NCBI RefSeq assembly: GCF_000422545.1
Contig: NZ_AULZ01000022.1
Span: 1-64,000, forward strand
Length of the DNA stretch: 64,000 bases
Origin: Desulfocurvibacter africanus subsp. africanus DSM 2603
GTDB lineage: Bacteria; Desulfobacterota; Desulfovibrionia; Desulfovibrionales; Desulfovibrionaceae
Reading direction: 5' to 3'
The notes below the pieces were generated by a model. That model searched no databases. It saw only the letters and a list, made by a program, of their open reading frames with translations, and was not told the origin of the DNA. A program made the position numbers and the translations under genes. Below are positions 23,051 through 30,496 of this stretch, piece by piece; within the stretch, counting starts at the first letter, position 1; each line of letters begins with the position of its first letter.

Positions 23051-24520
23051 ATGATAGTCAGGAAGAAGAGGGAATTGCTTGGGCTTGGCGCTCTGTTCGT
23101 CGTGCTCGCGGCGTTCTGGGCCTGCGCGCCGGATGAGCCGCAAATGGTGCAGCCCGTGCAGATACCCGACGGCACGGTCGACCCCGAGGTCTGGGGCAAG
23201 GCCTATCCGGTGGAGTACAACCTCTGGAAGCAGACCGAGGAGCCCACGCCTCCGGGCAAGAGCAAGTACAAGATGGGCTTCGACGCCGACAACATCACCT
23301 ACGACAAGCTGTCCATGTACCCGTACATGGCCCTGCTGTTCAACGGCTGGGGCTTCGGCATCGAATATAACGAACCCCGCGGCCACGCCAATATGCTCAA
23401 GGACCAGCTGGAGATCGACGCCAAGCGTGTCGGAGCTGGCGGCGTATGCCTGACCTGCAAGACGCCCTACGCGCCCAAGCTGGAGCAGGAAATGGGCCTT
23501 GATTACTACATGAAGCCCTTCAAGGAGGTCGTGGCCCAGATCCCCGAGAAGAACCGTGAACTGGGCGTGGCATGTATCGACTGCCACAACAACCAGGACA
23601 TGACGTTGCAGATCTCGCGGGGCTTCACCCTGGTCAAGGCCATGGATGCCATGGGCACGAGCCCGCAGAAGCTCTCGCACCAGGAGATGCGCTCGGCCGT
23701 GTGCGCCCAGTGCCATGTGACTTACAACATCACCAAGACGCCCGAGGGCAAGTCCGACGGCATCTACTTCCCCTGGCAGACGAGCAAATGGGGCAATATC
23801 AGCGTCGAGAACATCATCCAGAAGATTCGCAGCGACCCGAACAACAAGGAGTGGACCCAGAAGGTCACGGGCTTCAAGATGGCCTTCATGCGCCACCCCG
23901 AGTTCGAGCTCTTCTCCAACCAGAGCACTCACTGGCAGGCCGGCGCTTCCTGCGCCGACTGCCACATGCCCTACACCAAGGTCGGCGTGTACAAGGTCTC
24001 GGACCACCGCGTCATGAGCCCGCTCAAGGCTGACCTACGTGCTTGCGGCCAGTGCCACGCGGAGAGCACCGATTGGCTCAAGCAGCGCGTCATCAACATC
24101 CAGGACCGCACAATCTCGCTAATGCTCCGCGCCGGCTACGGCACGGCCACGGCGGCCAAGCTCTTCGAAGCGGCCCACAATGCCCAGAAGCAGGGCACGA
24201 AGTTCGACCAGGCGCTCTATGACCAGGCCAAGGAGTTCTACGAGCAGGCCTTCTATCGCCAGCTTTTCATCGGCGCCGAGAACTCCGTGGGCTTCCACAA
24301 CCCCGCCGAGACTCTGCGCATCCTGGGCGACTCCGTGGCCTTCGCTGGCAAGTCCGAAGGTCTGTTGCGCCAGATGCTCGCCCAGGGCGGCGTGCAGGTG
24401 CCCGCGACCATCGACCTGGAGCTGGCCAAGTACGTGGATGAACGCGGCGAGAAGAAGCTCATGGGCAAACCCGAGCAGGAGATCAAGGATCCCTTCGGCA
24501 TCCAGTCCGCCTTCCATTAA
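23051..24520 (+). CDS. nrfA: Cytochrome c nitrite reductase, pentahaem catalytic subunit
   Basis: 489 residues. It reduces nitrite to ammonium by six electrons in the periplasm. The active-site haem motif is CLTCK (Lys ligand) and four CxxCH motifs follow: CIDCH, CAQCH, CADCH, CGQCH. The N-terminus MIVRKKRELLGLGALFVVL is a signal sequence ending in a lipobox-like AAFWAC, suggesting a lipid anchor as in other Desulfovibrio NrfA. GGAGG lies 8 bases before ATG. In sulfate reducers NrfHA mainly detoxifies nitrite. A UUCG-loop terminator follows. Confidence 0.97.
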   Translation: MIVRKKRELLGLGALFVVLAAFWACAPDEPQMVQPVQIPDGTVDPEVWGKAYPVEYNLWKQTEEPTPPGKSKYKMGFDADNITYDKLSMYPYMALLFNGWGFGIEYNEPRGHANMLKDQLEIDAKRVGAGGVCLTCKTPYAPKLEQEMGLDYYMKPFKEVVAQIPEKNRELGVACIDCHNNQDMTLQISRGFTLVKAMDAMGTSPQKLSHQEMRSAVCAQCHVTYNITKTPEGKSDGIYFPWQTSKWGNISVENIIQKIRSDPNNKEWTQKVTGFKMAFMRHPEFELFSNQSTHWQAGASCADCHMPYTKVGVYKVSDHRVMSPLKADLRACGQCHAESTDWLKQRVINIQDRTISLMLRAGYGTATAAKLFEAAHNAQKQGTKFDQALYDQAKEFYEQAFYRQLFIGAENSVGFHNPAETLRILGDSVAFAGKSEGLLRQMLAQGGVQVPATIDLELAKYVDERGEKKLMGKPEQEIKDPFGIQSAFH

Positions 24521-24548
24521 GCCGCAATCGGGAGCTGTCACTCACGCC

Positions 24549-24583
24549 AGAGCCTCCGGCCTTCGGGCCGGAGGCTCTTTTAT
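24549..24583 (+). terminator. Intrinsic terminator after nrfA
   Basis: Perfect 13-bp stem AGAGCCTCCGGCC / GGCCGGAGGCTCT with a TTCG loop, then TTTTATT. Starts 29 bases after the nrfA stop. Confidence 0.95.
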
Positions 24584-24617
24584 TGGTGAGAGTCCTTCGA
24601 TTGTCTTCCAGCGCAGT

Positions 24618-25274
24618 TCAGGCCGCCATGCGCTGCCTGGCCCTGTTCAGCAGGTTCAGAACCTCCTCGTCGCTGGTCTGGGCAAAGTCGCGGTACCAGG
24701 CCCCCACGCCGCCGAAGTGCGTCGGCACGTCCAGGCAGAGCACCTCGTCGGCCTCGGCGTTCAGGATGTGACAGGCTTCAGCCGAGCCCGTGGGCACGGC
24801 CACGACAACTTTTTGGGGTTTCTTGACCTTGACCGCCAGCACCGCCGCGCGCATGGTCGCGCCCGTGGCCAGGCCGTCGTCCACCAGGATAACAACCTTG
24901 CCGGCGATGTCCGGCTCCGCCTCGTCGCCCCTGTACAACGACTCGCGGCGCTCCAGCTCGCGCTGCTCGCGGGCGGCAACCGCGGCCAAGGCCTCGGTGG
25001 ACACGCCCATCTGCCGTAGCGCGTAATCATTGATGACCCGCACCCCACCCGTGGCGATCGCGCCTAGGGCGAACTCCTCGTTGCCGGGCGCACCCAGCTT
25101 GCGCACCAGAAATACGTCCAGGGGCGCGCCAAGGTGCTCGGCCACTTCGTAGGCCACGGGCACTCCACCTCGAGGTAGGCCCAGCACAAGCACGTCCTGC
25201 TTGTTCCTGTACTCGCCCAGCCGTTCGGCCAGCTTCCGTCCAGCGTCTGTCCTGTCGTCGAAAACCATGGCCAT
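24618..25274 (-). CDS. Phosphoribosyltransferase family protein
   Basis: 218 residues from the ATG at 25274 with GGGAGG upstream. The PRPP-binding motif is VVILVDDGLATGATMRA, and the N-terminal LGLPRGGVPVAYEVAEHLG loop is characteristic of the uncharacterised subgroup often annotated as putative phosphoribosyltransferase (erythromycin-esterase neighbours in some genomes). It converges with nrfA. No partner gene is evident; substrate unknown. Confidence 0.87.
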   Translation of the reverse strand: MAMVFDDRTDAGRKLAERLGEYRNKQDVLVLGLPRGGVPVAYEVAEHLGAPLDVFLVRKLGAPGNEEFALGAIATGGVRVINDYALRQMGVSTEALAAVAAREQRELERRESLYRGDEAEPDIAGKVVILVDDGLATGATMRAAVLAVKVKKPQKVVVAVPTGSAEACHILNAEADEVLCLDVPTHFGGVGAWYRDFAQTSDEEVLNLLNRARQRMAA

Positions 25275-25563
25275 GCTGCCTCCCCTTTCCAGCCGACCAG
25301 GCCCGGCCGGCACGTATTTTCGCGCCACCATAGCACAGCCGATTGGCCGTGCAACAGGCTCGCGAGCAGCTTGCCGGTCGCACGGCCAAATCAAGGGTTT
25401 ATCTCACCGCGAATTATAGATTCGGCAACTGCCAGGATGGACAGTTCTGCCCATATAAGTTTGCAGGAGATGGCGGAGCGCTCGGCAATTCACCCTGAAA
25501 ACAGATGCCTGGAACAGCGCGCGAACGAATTGCCGGGTCCAAGGCTGCGTCGGCCCCAGCTCA

Positions 25564-25911
25564 TTAATCCACGAGTTTGGAAATCTCCGGGCGTCTGCGC
25601 TTGAGATCCTGCAGTCTGGCATCGTCGCGATGCAGGTGAATGAAGGATCGCGCCACGAGATAGACGCCTGCCGATATGAGCAGGGTACACAGAACCAAAA
25701 CAGGAACGAGCAGCCAGACCACGCCGCGTGGGTTATAGTAATTCGAGAAAGCCACGAGCAGGCCGAGCACGGACATGGGCAGGGCCAACAGAGCGATGCC
25801 CGTGCGCATGACTGCCAGCCAAGTGCGCTTTTCCGCCAGGATGAGCCGCGCCTCTGCTCCTGGGGTCATGGCGTGCGCATGGTCGCGGGTTGGTCGGGAT
25901 GTTTTGGGCAT
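25564..25911 (-). CDS. DUF202 family membrane protein
   Basis: 115 residues. LAEKRTWLAVMRTGIALLALP matches the DUF202 (YidH-like) signature LAxERTxLAxxRT, followed by two further hydrophobic segments (residues ~60-88). These small inner-membrane proteins have no firmly known function. The gap before it (25275 back to 25395-25563) contains nothing recognisable. Confidence 0.85.
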   Translation of the reverse strand: MPKTSRPTRDHAHAMTPGAEARLILAEKRTWLAVMRTGIALLALPMSVLGLLVAFSNYYNPRGVVWLLVPVLVLCTLLISAGVYLVARSFIHLHRDDARLQDLKRRRPEISKLVD

Positions 25912-25983
25912 GTTGAAGTGTAAGGCATATTCAGACGTTCCGCCATGGCCGGACCCAAAACTGTTGAACCTGACGTACGATCG

Positions 25984-27153
25984 TTAGATGTTATGGCTGA
26001 CAACCTCCACGGAACGCAAATGTGGCGTCTGGCGTGCGTGAAGCAGAGCGCCGGCCAGGGCCGTGAAGGGCGCCACGGCGACCAGGCCGAAGGAGCCCAC
26101 CAGGGTCTTGAGCACTTCGGCGGACACGAACACGAGGTTGAAGATGTTCTCCAGCGGGATGCCCTGGGCCATAAAGGCCATGAGCAAGGTGATGTAGCCT
26201 CCGGAATAGGCGAACAAGAGCGTGGTGGTCATGGTGCCGACCACGGCGCGGCCTACGGTCAGGCCCGAGGCGAGTATCTCGCGGCGGGTCAGGTTCGGCC
26301 GCCTGCGGGCGAGTTCGTTCTGGCTGGCGGCCACGTCCATGGCCAGGTCCATGACCGCGCCCGAGGCGGCCAGGAACACGGCGGCGATGTAGATGCGCGT
26401 AAGGTTCAAGTGCCCGAAGCCCGAGTAGAGCAGGGTTTCGGAAAAGAGCATGACCGCGCCATGGACCTTGAGCTTGGCCGTGAACAAAAAGGCCAGGACG
26501 CAGGAGGTGGCTATGCCCAGAAACGCCCCAAGGAAAGCGGCCAGGCCCATGCGCGTTATTCCGGCCACGAGGAAGATAATGACCGCCGTGAGCAGGGCCG
26601 TGAGCCCCAGGCTGACCAGGACCGGGTCGTGACCCAGGAGCAGGGCCGGGATGAGCAGCTTCCAGATGGCCACGGCGGCGAAGACGAAGGACAGCAGGGC
26701 CTTGAGCCCGGTCCAGCCGCCGAAGGCCACCAGCAGCAGGGCGAACAGGCCAAGCAGGAGCAGTTCGGTATCCAGACGGTAGTGGTCCTGGGCCACGGCG
26801 CGCACGATCGCTCCGTCCTCGGAGAGGGAGAGGACCACCAGGGCCGTGTCGCCCACCTGGAAAATCTTGTCCATGTCCATCTTGCCCAGCAGCTCGTTAT
26901 GGGCCTCAACGATGGCGCCGGCGTGGGGCCCGCCAAGCAGGCGAAGGTCCACGGTCTGGAAGCCTGCCTTGACGATGCCAAACTGCTGCATGTGGCTGTT
27001 GTCCACGGTCAGCACCTCGCCCCTGCAGCGCTCGGACGGTCCCTGTTGACGGCCCTCGAAACCCGAAGGCAGCAGGAGCATGACCGTGGTGAGGATCAGG
27101 AAAGCAAGCGCCAAACACATGTCGCGCTTGCGGTCGGCTTTGGGGAAAAGCAT
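25984..27153 (-). CDS. YibE/F family membrane protein
   Basis: 389 residues. A signal-anchor-like N-terminus (about residues 12-30) precedes an extracytoplasmic beta-rich domain (~40-130, EVLTVDNSHMQQFG, GDTALVVLSL), then eight or so membrane segments with GLTALLTAVIIFLVAG, LNLTRIYIAAVFLAASGAVM and a late TTTLLFAYSGGYITLLM. This is the YibE/YibF fused architecture; the family is suspected to transport an unknown substrate. The start has no strong ribosome site. Confidence 0.87.
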   Translation of the reverse strand: MLFPKADRKRDMCLALAFLILTTVMLLLPSGFEGRQQGPSERCRGEVLTVDNSHMQQFGIVKAGFQTVDLRLLGGPHAGAIVEAHNELLGKMDMDKIFQVGDTALVVLSLSEDGAIVRAVAQDHYRLDTELLLLGLFALLLVAFGGWTGLKALLSFVFAAVAIWKLLIPALLLGHDPVLVSLGLTALLTAVIIFLVAGITRMGLAAFLGAFLGIATSCVLAFLFTAKLKVHGAVMLFSETLLYSGFGHLNLTRIYIAAVFLAASGAVMDLAMDVAASQNELARRRPNLTRREILASGLTVGRAVVGTMTTTLLFAYSGGYITLLMAFMAQGIPLENIFNLVFVSAEVLKTLVGSFGLVAVAPFTALAGALLHARQTPHLRSVEVVSHNI

Positions 27154-27260
27154 CGTTCAACTTCCTGTGCTGCTGTTTGTAAGACTGCAAAGCATTGAGG
27201 AGGGCGCCGCCCTCCTCAAGCTCCTCCCGCCAGGGGGTGCGATCCCCTGGACCCCGTGTT

Positions 27261-27291
27261 CCGATCCGGCCGGAGGAACCGGCCGGATCGG
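27261..27291. terminator. GC-rich palindrome between yibEF and phoA
   Basis: 13-bp perfect stem CCGATCCGGCCGG / CCGGCCGGATCGG with an AGGAA loop, about 52 bases downstream of phoA. No T-tract on the minus strand; it may still end or stabilise the phoA message. Confidence 0.55.
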
Positions 27292-27342
27292 TTGGGATGG
27301 AGGCATCTTTATCAGCGCCGTCGAAATGCAGGGGCGCTTCGA

Positions 27343-28842
27343 CTAGTTGGCCTGGGACAGGTAGATGATCTTGGACTTGAGGCCCATGTTCTCGGTCATC
27401 TTCAGGAACAAGTCGGTGTTGTCGTAGAAGCCGTTGAATTTCTCGGACCCGGCGCCGATGGCCGTGGTCAGCACGGGCACGCCGGTGTGCGAGTAGGAGG
27501 TCCAGGCCAGGCCGGCCTTCTGGTTCAGGATATGCGTGACGGTCACGCTGAAGGGGTTGTAGCCGCCGTAGAGCAGGTACTCCTGCTCGTTCTTGGACTT
27601 CTCGTAATCGCCAGCCAGGGTGCGGGCGAAGGCGTCCTTGAGGGAGGCCATTTCGTAGTCCTTGAGCACCATGGGGTCCTTGGCGTCGCCCGTGGCCTTG
27701 AGGCCAAAATCCTGTTCGACCATGGCCATGGCCTGCTCGAAGCGCGGGTTGGTCTTTTTAAGAGCCTCGAATTTCTCGTCGAAGGCCACGTAGGAGATCT
27801 TTTGGCCGTTCAGGCGGGAGAAATGGGACTCGTACTTGGTGCCGGCGAAGCCCAGGGTAAGGCCGCCAGTCTCATGGTCGCCGGTCACGATGATAAGCGT
27901 ATCCTTGGGATGCTTCTTATAGAACGCGATGGCCTTGGCCACGGCGTCCTCGAAGGCCAGGGTGTCCTTGATGGAGGCCAGGGCGTCGTTGGCATGACAG
28001 GCCCAGTCGATCTTGCCGCCCTCGACCATCATGAAGAAGCCTTTCTTGTTGTTCAGCAACTCGATGCCCTTGGCGGTCAGGTCGGCCAGGGTCACGTCGC
28101 CATGAGCGTTGTCCATGGCGTAGGCCATGGCCTGGGAGTCCTGCAGGCGGGGATTGATGAACATAGCCTTCTGGCCGGGCTTGAGGGCCTTGAATCCTGC
28201 CACGTCGTTCACTACCGCATAGCCGGCCTTCCGGGCCGCTTCGATGGCGTTGACCTTTTCGCCCTGTATTTTTGACTTCTTGCCCTCGGGGTCCACGAGG
28301 CCGCCGCCGGCGAAGTAGTCGAAGCCGCTCTTCGAAAGCTGCATGGAGATTTCGTACATGTTCTTGCGGGTGGGTTGGTGGGCGTAGAAAGCGGCCGGGG
28401 TGGCGTGATCCAGGGACACGCTGGACACGATGCCGACCTTGTAGCCGGCGTCGCGGGCCATCTCGGCGATGGTCTTGACCGGCTTGTTCCTGCCGTCCAC
28501 GCCCACGCCTGCGTTGGTGGTCTTTACGCCCGAGGCCATGGCCGTGCCGGCCGCGGCCGAGTCGGTGATGAGTGAGTCGATGGAGTAGGTCGTGGTCATG
28601 CCCTGGGCCGGGAACTCATTGAAGTTCAGCTTGACGATGCCAGGCTTTTCGAAGCCGGCCAGCGAGGCCTTGTACATCTCGGCGGCGTTGCTCTGGGGCA
28701 AGCCCATGCCGTCGCCGATGAACAGGAATACGTACTTGGCCTTGGCCATGGCCTCGGTCGAGCCGAGCACAAGCACGCCGCCGGCCACGGCCAGGGCCAG
28801 GAGCAGGCGCGCCAGAAATTGTTTGCGGTTGCGGCAATCCAT
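27343..28842 (-). CDS. phoA: Alkaline phosphatase
   Basis: 499 residues with a signal peptide (RKQFLARLLLALAVAGGVL...AMAKA, ~1-33) for periplasmic export. The catalytic serine is in ITDSAAAGTAMASGVKT (Ser~95), the metal ligands include the early FLFIGDGMG aspartate and later VEGGKIDWACHAND and TGDHETGG blocks. It releases phosphate from organic esters. A Pho-box-like sequence lies 74 bases upstream, and the gene is divergent from the superoxide dismutase. Confidence 0.95.
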   Translation of the reverse strand: MDCRNRKQFLARLLLALAVAGGVLVLGSTEAMAKAKYVFLFIGDGMGLPQSNAAEMYKASLAGFEKPGIVKLNFNEFPAQGMTTTYSIDSLITDSAAAGTAMASGVKTTNAGVGVDGRNKPVKTIAEMARDAGYKVGIVSSVSLDHATPAAFYAHQPTRKNMYEISMQLSKSGFDYFAGGGLVDPEGKKSKIQGEKVNAIEAARKAGYAVVNDVAGFKALKPGQKAMFINPRLQDSQAMAYAMDNAHGDVTLADLTAKGIELLNNKKGFFMMVEGGKIDWACHANDALASIKDTLAFEDAVAKAIAFYKKHPKDTLIIVTGDHETGGLTLGFAGTKYESHFSRLNGQKISYVAFDEKFEALKKTNPRFEQAMAMVEQDFGLKATGDAKDPMVLKDYEMASLKDAFARTLAGDYEKSKNEQEYLLYGGYNPFSVTVTHILNQKAGLAWTSYSHTGVPVLTTAIGAGSEKFNGFYDNTDLFLKMTENMGLKSKIIYLSQAN

Positions 28843-28915
28843 GTTGGCTTCTCCTTATGAGAATTGAGTGAAACCAAGGTCCAGCTTGGGTCTTGTCTCC
28901 TTTTCCCCGAGAAGC

Positions 28916-28933
28916 GTTTCGATAATATGACAG
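28916..28933 (-). promoter_or_regulatory. Pho-box-like sequence upstream of phoA
   Basis: Minus-strand reading CTGTCATATTATCGAAAC: the first half and spacer fit the PhoB box (CTGTCAT plus AT-rich 4 bases), the second half only weakly. Located 74-91 bases before the phoA start. A related sequence lies upstream of pitA. Confidence 0.4.
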
Positions 28934-29072
28934 ATTTGCAGCGGATTTGTGAATTAGAACCGACCAAGGCGATAGTGTGCTGTCCAACTGCGTTGTTGGT
29001 TTGACAGCCCGGCATGGCCGTGCGAGTTTCGTATGCTGGGAAAACCAGGAACCCATGAGAGCGGAGGTGAAC

Positions 29073-29789
29073 ATGCACACGCAGTCAGCACGCTTGAACC
29101 GCAGGCGCTTCCTCCAGACCACGGCGGCGGCCGCGGCGTTGGTGGGTGCGGCCATGGCCGGCTGGACGCCCTTGGTCATGGCCCAGGGACAGCAAAAGAA
29201 GGAGGCTTTCCCCATGCAGCCACTGCCATACCCCGAGAATGCCTTGGAGCCGACCATCTCGGCCCGTACCGTGTCGTTCCATTACGGCAAGCATACCAAA
29301 AAATACTACGACACCACCAACGAAATGGTGGCCGGGGGCAAGTACGCCGGCATGCCCCTGGAAGAAGTGTTCCGCGCCGCCCACCAGGAGAAGAACAAGA
29401 AGCTCTTCAACAATGCGGCCCAAGCCTGGAACCATACTTTCTATTGGAATCAGTTCAAGCCGGGCGGCCGCGAGTTCTCGGGCCGGGCCGCCGACGCGAT
29501 CAAGGCCTCCTTCGGCGGGTACGAGGAGTTCCGCGACAAGTTCGTCAAGGAAGCCGAGGGACAGTTCGGCAGCGGCTACGCCTGGCTCGTGGACAACAAG
29601 GGCAAGCTGGAGATCGTCACCACCCCCAATGCCGTGAACCCGCTGGTGAAGCAGCAAAAGCCCGTGCTCACGGTGGACGTCTGGGAGCACGCCTACTACC
29701 TGGACTACCAGAACAAGCGCGGCGAGCACGTCAAGACCGTGCTGGACAAGCTGATCAACTGGCAGGTCGTCGCCCAGAACATGGCTTAG
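29073..29789 (+). CDS. sodB: Tat-exported iron superoxide dismutase
   Basis: 238 residues from the ATG at 29073 (GGAGGT 8 bases upstream). The N-terminus LNRRRFLQTTAAAAALVG is a twin-arginine signal, cleaved near MAQGQQ, so the enzyme works in the periplasm. The mature part has the Fe/Mn-SOD ligands: His in SFHYGKHTKKYY, AWNHTFYWN, and the closing DVWEHAYYLDYQNKR. It protects the anaerobe from superoxide on the outer face of the membrane. The gene is single. Confidence 0.94.
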   Translation: MHTQSARLNRRRFLQTTAAAAALVGAAMAGWTPLVMAQGQQKKEAFPMQPLPYPENALEPTISARTVSFHYGKHTKKYYDTTNEMVAGGKYAGMPLEEVFRAAHQEKNKKLFNNAAQAWNHTFYWNQFKPGGREFSGRAADAIKASFGGYEEFRDKFVKEAEGQFGSGYAWLVDNKGKLEIVTTPNAVNPLVKQQKPVLTVDVWEHAYYLDYQNKRGEHVKTVLDKLINWQVVAQNMA

Positions 29790-29929
29790 GCTTCATCGTC
29801 AAGGCAACCTGGGGAGGGGTCGCCCTCCCAGGCCGCCTTGGACTTAGGGCGGCGGCCATATTCTCCATAACAATGCAGCGTGCCCTGCGGATGCTGGCTG
29901 GGTTGATGCGCTTTAAGCAGGATCACAAA

Positions 29930-30226
29930 ATGGCTGCGACGCCTTGCCCGCACATGGCCTTGGTGCCCGCCATCATCGTCGCACTGGCATTATTGCTCGG
30001 GGCGGCAGGCTGCATGCAGCCCATCAGGGGCAGGACCTACGACGAGGTCGTAGCCGAGTTGGGCCCGCCCGCTGCCTGCGACGAAAAATCCGACGGCCGC
30101 ACCTACTGTTCTTGGATCGTGGAGAGCAATCCGAACGTCAACTGGGAATACCACCGGGTCATGCTCTTCGATGCCAAGGGCCGGCTGGTGAAGTCCTATC
30201 CGCAAAGCCGCTTCAACGCCGATTAG
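29930..30226 (+). CDS. Small lipoprotein, function unknown
   Basis: 98 residues from the ATG at 29930 with AGGA 8 bases upstream; earlier in-frame starts exist without a ribosome site. Signal peptide with lipobox GAAGC, then a mature ~70-residue domain (RGRTYDEVVAELGPPAACDEKSDG, TYCSWIVESNPNVNW) resembling the outer-membrane SmpA/OmlA-type beta fold in its G-x-P and W pattern. The stop codon TAG is the first three bases of repeat copy C, so the C-terminus may have been altered by insertion. Confidence 0.7.
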   Translation: MAATPCPHMALVPAIIVALALLLGAAGCMQPIRGRTYDEVVAELGPPAACDEKSDGRTYCSWIVESNPNVNWEYHRVMLFDAKGRLVKSYPQSRFNAD

Positions 30227-30351
30227 AGCATTTTGCTTTTGAAAATGCTCTGCGAGCCATGCTTCGGCATGGCTTGCCGCCGCGTAGGCGTAGGCGCAAT
30301 TCACTTGCGCCGTCAACGCCGGAGCGGGCGTCTTAAAAGCAATCCGCACTA
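30224..30351 (-). repeat. MITE-like element, copy C (128 bp)
   Basis: Reverse orientation relative to copies A and B. Ends are TAGAGCATTTTGC and GCAATCCGCACTA. Very similar to copy A through the core (AAGACGCCCGCTCCGGCG, ACGGCGCAAGTGAATT, GGCAAGCCATGCCG). It abuts and supplies the stop codon of the lipoprotein gene. Confidence 0.88.
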
Positions 30352-30377
30352 GGGCGACATGCAAATGAAATGAGGGT

Positions 30378-30435
30378 GCAGGGAAACCATTTCCCTGCCG
30401 GGAGTGGGTATGGGAGAGGGCAGCGCCCTCTCCCA
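30378..30435. terminator. Two tandem hairpins between convergent genes
   Basis: GCAGGGAA/TTCCCTGC (30378-30398, 5-base loop) and TGGGAGAGGGC/GCCCTCTCCCA (30411-30435, 3-base loop). They lie between the lipoprotein and the 3' end of the histidine kinase gene and likely act as terminators on both sides. Confidence 0.65.
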
Positions 30436-30496
30436 GTTCGAATGCCATGTGCGTTAGGACAGATGCCTGAAAAACCGCGCGATCAGGTCTGGAGTC

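Noticed and set aside
25945-27198. 417-codon plus-strand frame opposite the YibE/F gene
   Set aside because: Composition is low-complexity Gly/His/Gln, typical of the complement of a hydrophobic protein gene.
28981-29040. TTGACA at 29001 as sod promoter
   Set aside because: The nearest TATGCT lies 25 bases away, too far for a sigma-70 promoter.
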